Positions 9,438 to 17,522 of a stretch of 64,000 bases of DNA are shown here, piece after piece (position 1 is the first letter of the stretch; the number at the start of each line of letters is the position of its first letter). The position numbers were made by a program, and so were the translations under genes. Source of the DNA: a bacterium (GTDB lineage: Bacteria; CAIWAD01); contig JAUIFJ010000001.1 in the NCBI GenBank assembly GCA_030429345.1, forward strand, positions 186,001 to 250,000. The letters are read 5' to 3'. The notes beneath the pieces are model-generated. The model was not told where the DNA came from. It saw only the letters and a list, made by a program, of their open reading frames with translations, and ran no database searches.

Positions 9438-11888
9438 TCACTTCAACAGCAACACCTTCCGGCATTCCCGCACTTCGCCCGCCTCCAGCTCGACGATGTA
9501 TACACCGCTGGCCAATCCGCCACCATGGAAGCGGAACTCATGCCGCCCGGCGGGTAGTTGCTGGTCGACAAGTAGCTGCACCAGTTGTCCCTGCAGGTTG
9601 TATACGCGCAGCGCCGCATGCGCCGGACGGGAAAGGACCAGGGGAAGAATTGTCTGCGGGTTGAAGGGATTGGGGTAGGGCGGCAGCAGGGAAATGCCGG
9701 AGGGCAATACCTGGCCTTCGGTCTTCGGCCACGGAAGGGAAACCCAGTTCGTGTCCGTCACTGCAGCGCGCGGGCCGCCGAAGTAGCCGATGTCGTTCCG
9801 CAGCAGTCCCTGGGCGGGCCAGGCCGCCAGTTCCGGGTTGTCCGTGTCCGGGGGATCGTTGTAGACCTCGTCCGGATCACCCGCATCGATGCAGGGTGAG
9901 GCGGGCGAAAGGTAGGGCGCTCCCAGCTCTTCGTCGAAGAGGGGGTCCGTGCCCTGTATATTCCCTTCGCCCTCGAGGGCAATGTCCGTGTAGTTGTAGC
10001 TGAAGACTTGCCACTCAGGGAATGGGAAGTAGGGGCTGTTGAAGTATTCATATTGGTTGTTCCATGCGATGCTATTTTTTAGCCCCCTTGCAAGGCTGGT
10101 CAATACGGCTAGGCTACAGCCCTCGATGACGCAGTTCACCGGTGTATTTCCCAGTTCGGAACTGTAGTGAAGAGCTCTCTGCATTGCCCAGCCGTCGTCG
10201 GGAGCGCGAAAGTTGTCCTGTTCACGAACTCCGCGAATGTAAATATTACTTACAACATCTTCGGGATTGGCGTACAGATTGAAGACACGAACGCCCATGC
10301 GACGGACATCTGTCAGATGCAAATTGTATACATGATTTAGCGTGGCCCTGCTTGTGTAGTACATCCCTCCATCATCAATGCCTTCCATTGTGATGTCGTG
10401 TACGGATACCCAGTCGGGAAAGAGGGAGTCGTCGCAGTCCAGGAAGAAGTCGCAGCCCACGGACTGGTTGTCGCCGGGGCGCTCCGGCACATGGTTGGGT
10501 TGGCGGTTGTTTCTGAAGATCAAATGGTCTACTTCTATGAACTGTGCGGGCATGTTCAGCGGGACACTCACGTGCAGTGAGCGGCCCCAGTTTGGGTTGG
10601 CAAGAGCGTCTGCGGGTGTGTAGACATCGTGATCCACAAGCAGGTTGTCCTCGAATACACAGTTGCGCACGCGGGCCGTGTCTCCCGGCAGGGAGAAGTT
10701 TGCCCTGGCAAGCGGGCCATCGGCGGAATACAACTCATTATTTGTTCCGGCGAAGACATGCATAGTATTGTTGCTGAAATCGCAACCTTCAAAAGAAATG
10801 TTATTCGCCTTGACTGCGGCGGGTCGACAGTTTGCTACACCTGCGCGTACTGTATCACCGATCACATTGTTTCGAAAGGTCAGGTCGCGAACTACGGGGT
10901 AGGGGTGTTCCCCGGGTTCATCGGGGTCGTAGTCCAGGTAGAGCAGTCGGTACTCGTTCGTTGTAGGAGCGATCCCACTGTGCCGCGTAGAGTTTGTAAT
11001 GGACAGTTTGCCTACTTCCAGGCGCTCTGTTGCCCTCAGGTCGATTCCAGCGTTTCCGCTGCCAAGCACGTGAAGGGAGTCAAGAAATATTGAATCTGCG
11101 ACGGTTGTTGCGGCGATTGCCTGAATACCTACAGAGGCCGCACCCGACGCCCCAACATCCATAAACTCCACATGTCCATCTGCAAGAACACTCATTCCTG
11201 CGCCATTCGCCTGATTAAAGTGGATGCTTCTTGCGGTGAGGGTATCCGACAAAATCACGTTAATGCCAGTTTCATAGCCCCATGAGGATGCGCGGTAGTC
11301 GATGTTCCGCAGTCGTACCGATCCCTTAAGGAACAAGAGGAAGGAATGGTTTGCCTCTTCAAATGTACTACGCAGGTTGTTGTCATATAAGACAATATTA
11401 CTCATGGCCACCGTTACAGTATCTTCGTTCATAACACGGCAGATTGCACTGCCACGCCAGCCATTGACATGACCATGGAGCACGCAATTCAACACATCTG
11501 CACTGAAGGCCCCATCAAAGTGAATGCCACCCGCAACAAGTGATTCATTTGAGAAGCCGTTCCTGATCGTAAACCCATTGATGATTGCGGTAGCGGCTAC
11601 CGACGAGTTCAGTGTCAAGACTGTTCCTGCTCCTGCGCCGTCCAGGATTGTGTTTAGAATGTCGACAGAATCCCGGGTCTGATGATAGTGCGAAAGTAGG
11701 CTGAATGAGTGCGGTGGACTAGCCAAATGCTCGGTGAACACTCCTTGTGACACCAGAACCGTATCACCCTCCTGTGTTGCATCAAATGCATCTTGTATGC
11801 TGGGATATTGTGTCGGCACCAGAATTACAGAGGCGTTAACACCAAAGACGGCTAGAATGTGTAGAAATATGTAGTACATGTTGTCCAT
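9438..11888 (-). CDS. secreted right-handed beta-helix protein with T9SS sorting domain
   Basis: 816 residues from ATG 11888, or 813 from ATG 11879, which has a better-placed GGATGG. The first 20 residues are a short hydrophobic signal. A typical beta-helix entry motif follows (VPTQYPSIQDAFDATQEGDT) and then irregular parallel beta-helix repeats to about residue 690. A sorting domain (YPNPFNPQT, LRVYNLQGQLVQLL, terminal VLLLK) occupies about residues 735-816. Such folds are common in surface adhesins and polysaccharide-binding or -cleaving proteins; no catalytic site is recognisable. The passenger DNA (about 10,050-11,880) is visibly AT-richer, with codons such as ATA and CTA that are rare nearby, while the sorting-domain DNA has the local high GC. 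It lies antisense within the porU-porV interval. Confidence 0.82.
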   Translation of the reverse strand: MDNMYYIFLHILAVFGVNASVILVPTQYPSIQDAFDATQEGDTVLVSQGVFTEHLASPPHSFSLLSHYHQTRDSVDILNTILDGAGAGTVLTLNSSVAATAIINGFTIRNGFSNESLVAGGIHFDGAFSADVLNCVLHGHVNGWRGSAICRVMNEDTVTVAMSNIVLYDNNLRSTFEEANHSFLLFLKGSVRLRNIDYRASSWGYETGINVILSDTLTARSIHFNQANGAGMSVLADGHVEFMDVGASGAASVGIQAIAATTVADSIFLDSLHVLGSGNAGIDLRATERLEVGKLSITNSTRHSGIAPTTNEYRLLYLDYDPDEPGEHPYPVVRDLTFRNNVIGDTVRAGVANCRPAAVKANNISFEGCDFSNNTMHVFAGTNNELYSADGPLARANFSLPGDTARVRNCVFEDNLLVDHDVYTPADALANPNWGRSLHVSVPLNMPAQFIEVDHLIFRNNRQPNHVPERPGDNQSVGCDFFLDCDDSLFPDWVSVHDITMEGIDDGGMYYTSRATLNHVYNLHLTDVRRMGVRVFNLYANPEDVVSNIYIRGVREQDNFRAPDDGWAMQRALHYSSELGNTPVNCVIEGCSLAVLTSLARGLKNSIAWNNQYEYFNSPYFPFPEWQVFSYNYTDIALEGEGNIQGTDPLFDEELGAPYLSPASPCIDAGDPDEVYNDPPDTDNPELAAWPAQGLLRNDIGYFGGPRAAVTDTNWVSLPWPKTEGQVLPSGISLLPPYPNPFNPQTILPLVLSRPAHAALRVYNLQGQLVQLLVDQQLPAGRHEFRFHGGGLASGVYIVELEAGEVRECRKVLLLK

Positions 11889-11894
11889 CCGAAA

Positions 11895-11916
11895 TTGGGG
11901 GGCCGAAGCCCCCCAA
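11895..11916 (-). terminator. perfect 9-bp stem with UUCG loop between two minus-strand frames
   Basis: On the minus strand the transcript forms a 9-bp G/C-rich stem (TTGGGGGGC paired with GCCCCCCAA) closed by a UUCG tetraloop. It lies after the stop at 11941 and ends only 6 nt before ATG 11888. There is no strong U-tract, so it may act as a terminator, an attenuator, or a block to initiation at ATG 11888. Confidence 0.55.
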
Positions 11917-11940
11917 CTATTGTTGACCAGACACGCTGAC

Positions 11941-12411
11941 CTACTTGAGCAGCATGACCTTGCGGATAGAGGCGGCTCCATCATTCGAGCTGGCATGCAC
12001 GAAATACATACCAGAACTGTAGGCCGCACCATCAAAACGCAGGGCGTGCCTGCCGGGTGCCAGAACACCATCGAAGAGGGTGGTTACCAGCCGCCCCTGC
12101 AGGTTAAAGACCTTGACCAGAGTATGATCCTCTTTAGGAATACTCAAGTCAATTGTCAGCACTGGATTGAAGGGGTTGAACAGGGTATTGCTGGCGTGTG
12201 TGTTCCACACCCGGGTCCCTTGCTCCTTCCATGCATTCATGTCCAAACCCCAATCCGCGAAGCGGAGGCTCAGGGTAGCTGCGGCCGCCAGCCCGCAGCG
12301 CACAGTTCTGCCGCCAGCCCTCGGCGCACACGACTGTTCCCCCATATCCCATACAAGCCGCCCTTGCATGTTGTATACACGCAATGCCAAACGAACCGCC
12401 CGGCTATTCAC
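11941..12411 (-). pseudogene. broken T9SS sorting-domain gene fragment interrupted by the repeat
   Basis: The 156-codon frame is a patchwork. Its first 25 codons read like a sorting-domain middle (LRVYNMQGRLVWDMGE). About 30 codons of translated repeat DNA follow (12248-12327), and then a second, nearly complete sorting domain (NTLFNPFNPVLTIDLSI, VKVFNLQGRLVTTL, SSGMYFVHA, terminal VMLLK). No passenger domain and no signal peptide are present. The best explanation is that the 3' end of a former surface-protein gene remains after loss of its passenger, with a second fragment and the repeat joined to it. It could still be transcribed, but a functional product is unlikely. Confidence 0.65.
12248..12327. 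repeat. 78-bp direct repeat, copy B
   Basis: Same orientation as the copy at 9340-9419, also starting CCCCAATCCGCGAAGCGGAG, with a few substitutions. It is embedded inside the broken sorting-domain frame. The two copies bracket the beta-helix gene and one sorting-domain fragment (about 2.9 kb). Confidence 0.85.
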
Positions 12412-12415
12412 GAAC

Positions 12416-12589
12416 CGATGTATACAATCTGAAGGGACAACGCATTCGCACTCTGCTGGTCAACGCCCTTCCTGCCGGCATGCACCAGGTCCGTTTCCAA
12501 GGTGGCGGATTGGCCAGCGGAGTGTGCCCGGTGAGGCTCAGCGCGCAGGGGCAGACCGCATCACGCAAATTGAAGCAGCTTCGCGAACC
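12416..12589 (+). pseudogene. orphan plus-strand T9SS sorting-domain remnant
   Basis: The frame reads DVYNLKGQRIRTLLVNALPA, then HQVRFQGGGLASG, then VRLSAQGQTASRKLK. This is the second half of a sorting domain, including the L-A-S-G turn. The expected Tyr after S-G-V is Cys, and the passenger, signal peptide and proper terminus are missing. It starts head-to-head with the minus-strand fragment ending at 12411. The two remnants therefore meet at a junction near 12,412, each beginning around a V-Y-N codon set that contains GTATAC (12373 and 12420). Confidence 0.6.
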
Positions 12590-12730
12590 ATATCTTCCAT
12601 CTCGCCTTGAGCTTCCACGCCCCCCTGTGCCATATTGCGCCAAAGCCGCGCAACCTGGCTGGATTCGTGCCTCCCCGTCGTCGATAAGAGGGGAGGATGG
12701 CTCCACAGCAGGCGCCTTTCGGAATACCCA

Positions 12731-13777
12731 ATGCCTGGAACAGCACCCGTGACCTTTCGATTCCCCAGCATCCGCCGGATTGCGGGCAGCGCGCTTCTGC
12801 TCTGCCTGATGCCCGCTGCGGCACTGGCGGGCAAGTACGCCGGCGAATTCCTCGAGCGGGGCGTCGGCGCGCGCGGTCTGGGCATGGGGCAGGCGCTGAC
12901 GGCGCTCAGCGACGACCCCTATTCCTTCTATTGGAACCCCGCCGGGCTGGCCTTTGTCGACCAGCGCAGCGTCTCGGGCATGGCCAACACGCAGTTCGGC
13001 AGCATCACCGACCCCATGGGGCAGTCCCTGCAGCTGGGTTTCACCATGCCCATCGGCCTGGCCAACCTGGCGCTGAACTATCTGCGCTTCCAGGTGGACG
13101 AGATCCCTCGCTTTCCTGACTACCCCGACGCGCTCTACAGCCAGGAGGAACGGCGGCGATTGATCGAGGAAGTCGGCGGCCGGCCCTCCGGCACCTTCCA
13201 GAATGTGGACCAGGCCTTCTTCTTCAGCTTCGCCAAGCTCAACGAGTGGACGCTGAATTTCGGCTGGTTCTACCGCGAACTGCCGCTGACGATTCCCATC
13301 GGGGCGAACTTCAAGCTGATCCACAGCAGCCTCGACGACCAGAGCGCCACCGGCATCGGCGCCGACGCGGGCCTGCAGGTGCTCTTCGAGCTGGAAGACC
13401 TGATCAGCCTGAAGAACCTGGGCCGCATGGGCCTGGGCGCGCGCTTCGAGAACTTCACCAACACTGGCCTCAAGTGGGATGGCGGCAGCGACGCCATCAA
13501 CTACAACTTCGTCATGGGCCTGAGCTGGAGCCGGCAATTCGGCGAGACCCGGCTTTCCCTGGCGCGGGACCTGGATCACCGCTATCGGACCTTTTCGCGC
13601 AACGGCCTGGAAATGGCCTGGCGGGAAAAGGTCTTTCTGCGCGCCGGGCACCAGAGCACCGAGGATCGCTGGACCTATGGCGCCGGCTTCCGCTTTCACC
13701 GCGTGCAGGTCGACTACGCGGGCTTTGACCACGACCTGGGTCGCCTGCATCGCATCAGCCTGGTCCTGGACCTGTGA
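12731..13777 (+). CDS. porV: PorV/PorQ-family (UPF0164-like) outer-membrane protein
   Basis: 348 residues from ATG 12731; a GTG at 12749 is an alternative, and the frame further upstream is unsupported. A signal peptide (hydrophobic, ending near ALAGK) precedes the family signature GVGARGLGMGQALTALSDD and YWNPAGLAF. The rest is an amphipathic beta-barrel pattern with many aromatic turns and a terminal LVLDL. In T9SS, PorV is the outer-membrane shuttle that carries cargo from the translocon to PorU. Here it is the first gene of a run with the lipoprotein (GTGA overlap) and the SLBB and beta-barrel genes. PorV versus PorQ or an unrelated FadL-like member cannot be separated by eye. Confidence 0.78.
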   Translation: MPGTAPVTFRFPSIRRIAGSALLLCLMPAAALAGKYAGEFLERGVGARGLGMGQALTALSDDPYSFYWNPAGLAFVDQRSVSGMANTQFGSITDPMGQSLQLGFTMPIGLANLALNYLRFQVDEIPRFPDYPDALYSQEERRRLIEEVGGRPSGTFQNVDQAFFFSFAKLNEWTLNFGWFYRELPLTIPIGANFKLIHSSLDDQSATGIGADAGLQVLFELEDLISLKNLGRMGLGARFENFTNTGLKWDGGSDAINYNFVMGLSWSRQFGETRLSLARDLDHRYRTFSRNGLEMAWREKVFLRAGHQSTEDRWTYGAGFRFHRVQVDYAGFDHDLGRLHRISLVLDL

Positions 13778-14577
13778 AGAACCGTCTGCTTTATCTGCCC
13801 CTTCTCGCGGCACTGCTTTTCGCCTGCGGGGAAAACACCGGCGACGAGGACACCACGCCGCCCGCTGCTCCGGTGTTGGTCGAGAAATTCTGCGACCCCC
13901 AGGCGCCGGAATACCCGGAAGAGGGAATCGACGCTGAAGCAGCGGGAGCCGGCATCAAGCTGGAATGGTTGCTGGCGGAAACCACCGCCGACCTGGAAGG
14001 CTTTGTCGTCTACCGCGCCCTGAGCACCAACCAGGATTCACTGAGCCCTTTCGTGGATATCAGCCCGGATCCGACGGAATACCTGATCGGTTCGCCGCAG
14101 GTCTTCCGCCATCTGGATGCGACCGCGGGCATCAGCCCGGACATTCATGGCAACTACCATGAATACTGGTACTTCGTCAGGGGCCTGGACCAATCCGGCA
14201 ACCTGAGCGCCCCCTCGGATACGGCCCGCTTCACACTTTTGCGCAGTCCGCGAGTTCTTTCGCTGGATGCCGCCGGAGACAGCCTGCGGCTGGTCTGGGG
14301 TTACGATCTGCTGGACGCCAGCCTGGCGGGTTTTCACATCCTGATCCTGGACGATGCGGATCAGCTGGCCTGGTATGCCGATGTGCAGACCGGCTTCGGT
14401 GGGCAGGATTACGAGCGGGCCTGGTCCCTGCCGGAGGAGGACTTGCCGGCCGGCAGCTACCGCCTGCGGGTCGACGCGATTTTCGCGCGCCCGACGAATG
14501 AGGAAAACATTGACTCCAACCCCTTGTTTTGTCCCTTGGCGGGTGGGGAATCGGAGTGGATTTCTTTTCAGCGCTAG
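13774..14577 (+). CDS. lipoprotein with fibronectin-III-like repeats
   Basis: 267 residues. The GTG start overlaps the stop of the PorV-like gene (GTGA). A lipobox LLFACG gives an acylated Cys at residue 18, and the next residues (GENTGDED) suggest an outer-membrane or periplasmic lipoprotein. Two beta-sandwich units follow, around residues 50-150 (IKLEWLLAETTADLEGFVVY, typical of an Fn3-type strand order) and 160-265. No enzyme motif is present. Tight coupling to the PorV-like gene suggests a role in the same outer-membrane complex or as a surface lipoprotein, but this is inference. Confidence 0.75.
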   Translation: MKNRLLYLPLLAALLFACGENTGDEDTTPPAAPVLVEKFCDPQAPEYPEEGIDAEAAGAGIKLEWLLAETTADLEGFVVYRALSTNQDSLSPFVDISPDPTEYLIGSPQVFRHLDATAGISPDIHGNYHEYWYFVRGLDQSGNLSAPSDTARFTLLRSPRVLSLDAAGDSLRLVWGYDLLDASLAGFHILILDDADQLAWYADVQTGFGGQDYERAWSLPEEDLPAGSYRLRVDAIFARPTNEENIDSNPLFCPLAGGESEWISFQR

Positions 14578-14598
14578 ACGATAAAGGATCGACACCGC

Positions 14599-15099
14599 AT
14601 GCTAAGACGACGACTGGAACCCTTCGCCCGGATCCTGCTGCTTGTGGCAGCCTTGATGATGCCTGTGCACATTGCGGCCCAGGAAGCCGGCGGCCTGATG
14701 TTGGACCAGAACCGGGCGGCCCAGTACTACCTTGGCGCGCGGAACGCGATCCACATCACGATCAATGTCTGGGGTCAGGTCCTCAAGCCGGGACAGTACC
14801 ACGTGCCCAGCGGCACGGATTTGCTGACATTACTGTCCGCCGCCGGCGGGCCGACCGACCGTTCCCGTGTAGACAACGTGCGCATCGTTCGTCGCTACAA
14901 CCAGCGGGAAGAGATATTGGAAGTGGATGTTCGTCGTTATCTTAAGACCGGTGACGTCAGCCTGATTCCCGAGTTGAATCCGGGTGATACGATTGTCGTG
15001 TCGGGCAGCGTCTTCAACCTTGTCAGCCGTGTCATCGGCGTGGTCGGGCAGCTGGCGGTCATTCTGAACGCCATCTACCTCTATCAGCGAATCGACTGA
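14599..15099 (+). CDS. single SLBB-domain exported protein
   Basis: 166 residues. The ATG is preceded by AAAGGA. A signal peptide (about residues 1-27) is followed by a short segment, then an SLBB (soluble ligand-binding beta-grasp) domain around residues 50-132: INVWGQVLKPGQYHVPSGTD, LLTLLSAAGGPTDRSRVDNV, and the closing LNPGDTIVVSG. The last 30 residues form a hydrophobic or amphipathic helix (VSRVIGVVGQLAVILNAIYL). Its size and order recall the periplasmic part of Wza/OPX polysaccharide-export proteins, but with only one SLBB and no N-terminal PES domain. It sits between a lipoprotein and a beta-barrel gene and 12 nt from the latter, so it may link inner- and outer-membrane parts of an export or adhesion structure. 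Confidence 0.8.
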   Translation: MLRRRLEPFARILLLVAALMMPVHIAAQEAGGLMLDQNRAAQYYLGARNAIHITINVWGQVLKPGQYHVPSGTDLLTLLSAAGGPTDRSRVDNVRIVRRYNQREEILEVDVRRYLKTGDVSLIPELNPGDTIVVSGSVFNLVSRVIGVVGQLAVILNAIYLYQRID

Positions 15100-15111
15100 A
15101 AGGAGTAACAC

Positions 15112-16287
15112 ATGAGGACGGCTTTACTGCTGCTTATCGGAACGGCCCTGTTGGCCGGACCGCCCGCGCAGGCCTCCAACCAGTTCCTCGGCGGCTACTC
15201 ACTGGCGAATACGCATTCGGCCCACATTCTCGACCCCGGCAGGTTGAGCGTGACCTGGCATTCCCGCGCCTGGGCCAAGACCATCGAGGGCTTCAGCTAC
15301 TCGAATGTCTCACAGGCCTTCGCCATCAACTTCGGCTTTTCGCGGCACCTGGAATTCGAGATCATCCCGATCATGTACCAGGACCTGAACCTGAAGACCA
15401 CCGTCTACAACGTTCCCGACGACTTCTATTTCCGCATGAAGTTCGCAGAGTACCGCATGCGCATGTTCGATCGCGTGGTCAACTGGGGTATTCACACCGG
15501 TGTCCGCGTCAACAGTTCGCGCTTTTCCAACGTCTACCTCGAACCCTACAACGGCGGCGCCAACGAGCTGATGCTGGGCGGCATCTTCTCCTACTTCAGC
15601 AACCAGCTCTATCCGCAGGAAAGCTGGAGCGCCCATTTCAACCTGGGCTACATCAACCACAACGACGGCAACAGCGAATCGGCGCTCAACATCTTCAGCG
15701 ATGTGTCTCACCAGCTGGAATACAGCCTGGCCTACCGCTATCCCACCCTGCGCTGGATCTACAGCGCGGAGCTCTTCGGCAACATCTTCCTGAAGGAGCC
15801 GACCGCCGAAATGTTCAGCCGGGCCAACGCCCTCTGGTTCAAGCCCGTTGCCCGTTATCGGGTCTTCCAGGGCCTGAGCCTCGGCATTGGCGCGGACATT
15901 CTGCTTATGGAATCCGGTCCGGAACTCTTCTACGGCGATGCCGCCACGCGTCCCACCGGCGTCTTCGCCGGCGAGTTCCGCCAGACCAAAGAGTTCCCGG
16001 ACTACTACCCCGGCTGGCGCCTGAACTTCCAGCTGCAGGCTGACATTTCGACCCCCTTCTCCCGCTATGACACCTTTGCCTCCGTGCAGAAGGACAGCCA
16101 GCGGGACTGGGAAATGCGCCGCAAGACGGGGCTGACCCAGCGGGAGGTCATTGACTGGCTGGGCAGCGATGCCGAGTCCGCCGACTTCATCGACCTGGAG
16201 CTGGAAAAGATCCGCGCCGAGCGCCGCAAGGCCGAAGAGGACCTGGAGAAGCTCAAGGAGAAGATGGAGAAGGAAGGCGGCAAGTAA
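15112..16287 (+). CDS. putative outer-membrane beta-barrel protein with C-terminal coiled coil
   Basis: 391 residues. The start has AAGGAG 9 nt upstream. A signal peptide (cleavage near QAS, residue 22) leads into about 310 residues of alternating hydrophobic/polar beta strands rich in Tyr, Phe and Trp, consistent with a 12- to 16-strand barrel. The final 45 residues, after a short link, are strongly charged and heptad-like (LELEKIRAERRKAEEDLEKL), predicting a coiled coil presumably facing the periplasm. I do not recognise the family. It ends the porV-lipoprotein-SLBB run and is followed by a clear terminator, so it probably works with the SLBB protein. Confidence 0.7.
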   Translation: MRTALLLLIGTALLAGPPAQASNQFLGGYSLANTHSAHILDPGRLSVTWHSRAWAKTIEGFSYSNVSQAFAINFGFSRHLEFEIIPIMYQDLNLKTTVYNVPDDFYFRMKFAEYRMRMFDRVVNWGIHTGVRVNSSRFSNVYLEPYNGGANELMLGGIFSYFSNQLYPQESWSAHFNLGYINHNDGNSESALNIFSDVSHQLEYSLAYRYPTLRWIYSAELFGNIFLKEPTAEMFSRANALWFKPVARYRVFQGLSLGIGADILLMESGPELFYGDAATRPTGVFAGEFRQTKEFPDYYPGWRLNFQLQADISTPFSRYDTFASVQKDSQRDWEMRRKTGLTQREVIDWLGSDAESADFIDLELEKIRAERRKAEEDLEKLKEKMEKEGGK

Positions 16288-16317
16288 TCGCCTCCTGAAC
16301 CCAGAACGAACCGTATA

Positions 16318-16340
16318 CGCCGCCTTCCGGGCGGCGTTTT
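16318..16340 (+). terminator. rho-independent terminator after the porV-SLBB-barrel run
   Basis: CGCCGCC and GGCGGCG form a 7-bp stem around TTCCG, followed directly by TTTT. It closes the run ending at 16287 and lies just before mutY. Confidence 0.8.
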
Positions 16341-16353
16341 CTCTCCGGGAATC

Positions 16354-17460
16354 ATGTACGACACCCATTGCATCAGCCGCGGGCAGTGGCGCCTTCTGCA
16401 CGAATGGTTCGAGCGCGAGGCCCGGGACCTTCCCTGGCGCACTCGGCGCACGCCCTACCGCGTCTGGATCAGCGAGGCCATGCTGCAGCAGACGCGGGTC
16501 GAGACGGTGATCCCGTACTACAAGCGCTTCCTGAAAGCGCTGCCCAGCCTGGACGCCCTATCCCGGGCGGAAGAGGACACGCTGCTGCAGCTGTGGTCGG
16601 GCCTGGGCTACTACTCCCGGGCGCGGAACCTGGGCAAGGCCGCCCGCGTGATCCGCGAGGAGCACGGCGGCCGCTTCCCTTCCGACCCCGCGGTCGTGCG
16701 CCGCCTGCCGGGCTTCGGTCCCTACACCACCGCTGCCGTGCTCAGCCTGAGCCGGGGAGTCGACCTGGCCGTGCTCGACGGAAACGTGATCCGCGTGCTC
16801 TGCCGCCTCTTCGACCTGGACGAGGATGTCTCGCAGGGAAGCGTCCAGCGCGCCCTGCAGGCCCTGGCCGACCGCAGCCTGTGGCACGGGCGCGCGGGAC
16901 TGTGCAACGAAAGCCTGATGGAGCTGGGCGCCCTGGTCTGCACTCCCTCCAACCCGGTCTGCGAGGTCTGTCCCTTGTCCGCGGGCTGTCTTTCCAGAAA
17001 GGCGGGCCGGCAATCGGAATTACCGCGGAAAAAGAAGAAAGCGCCGCGCCCCTTTTATCGTCAGGCCGTCCTGCTGCTGCTGAACGGGCAGGGTGGAATC
17101 CTGCTGCGCCGCAGGCCGGCCCGGGGCATGCTCGGCGGCTTGTGGGAACTGCCATCGCTGCGCGGCGAAGCCCTGGAGCGCAGGCACTTGCCTTCTCCCG
17201 AAAAGGACCTCGCCCTGCAGTTGCTTGCAAGCGTTTTTTCCGGGTCCCCCCCGAAAAAGGATCCGGAGTTCATTGGCACCCTGAAGCACGAGTATTCCCA
17301 TTTCGGGCTGCGATTGGAAAGCTGGAAACTGGAGATTGCTCGAAGCGTCGTGCGCGAAAGCGGCCCCAACGAACGCTGGGTGCAGCAGGAGGAGTTGGAC
17401 GAAGTCGGCATGTCGGCCAGTGACCGGAAAATACTGGCGGATGCGCTGCAAGCTCGCTAG
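16354..17460 (+). CDS. mutY: A/G-specific adenine DNA glycosylase MutY
   Basis: 368 residues, normal for MutY. It removes adenine mispaired with 8-oxoguanine in base-excision repair. Visible features: catalytic Glu41 in VWISEAMLQQT, helix-hairpin-helix LPGFGPYTTAAV, catalytic Asp142 in LDGNVIRV, and the [4Fe-4S] ligands Cys196, Cys203, Cys206 and Cys212 with C-x6-C-x2-C-x5-C spacing. The C-terminal Nudix-like 8-oxoG recognition domain starts near residue 238 and carries the KHEYSHF loop that replaces the usual F-S-H. The ATG lies 14 nt after the terminator's T-run, so it probably has its own promoter, which I cannot define. Confidence 0.95.
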   Translation: MYDTHCISRGQWRLLHEWFEREARDLPWRTRRTPYRVWISEAMLQQTRVETVIPYYKRFLKALPSLDALSRAEEDTLLQLWSGLGYYSRARNLGKAARVIREEHGGRFPSDPAVVRRLPGFGPYTTAAVLSLSRGVDLAVLDGNVIRVLCRLFDLDEDVSQGSVQRALQALADRSLWHGRAGLCNESLMELGALVCTPSNPVCEVCPLSAGCLSRKAGRQSELPRKKKKAPRPFYRQAVLLLLNGQGGILLRRRPARGMLGGLWELPSLRGEALERRHLPSPEKDLALQLLASVFSGSPPKKDPEFIGTLKHEYSHFGLRLESWKLEIARSVVRESGPNERWVQQEELDEVGMSASDRKILADALQAR

Positions 17461-17522
17461 AGTTGGAACCTGCGCGTCGACATGGCAGTTGACAGCCAGA
17501 AGCCTTTCCCGGAGTGAAGCGA

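Noticed and set aside
8418-9678. Long open frames on both strands through the tandem repeats
   Set aside because: Frames change phase between copies because the unit length is 249-250 bp, and the translations are typical of repeat DNA (G-L-K-P-G and P-L-R-G-S runs). No start or ribosome-site support.
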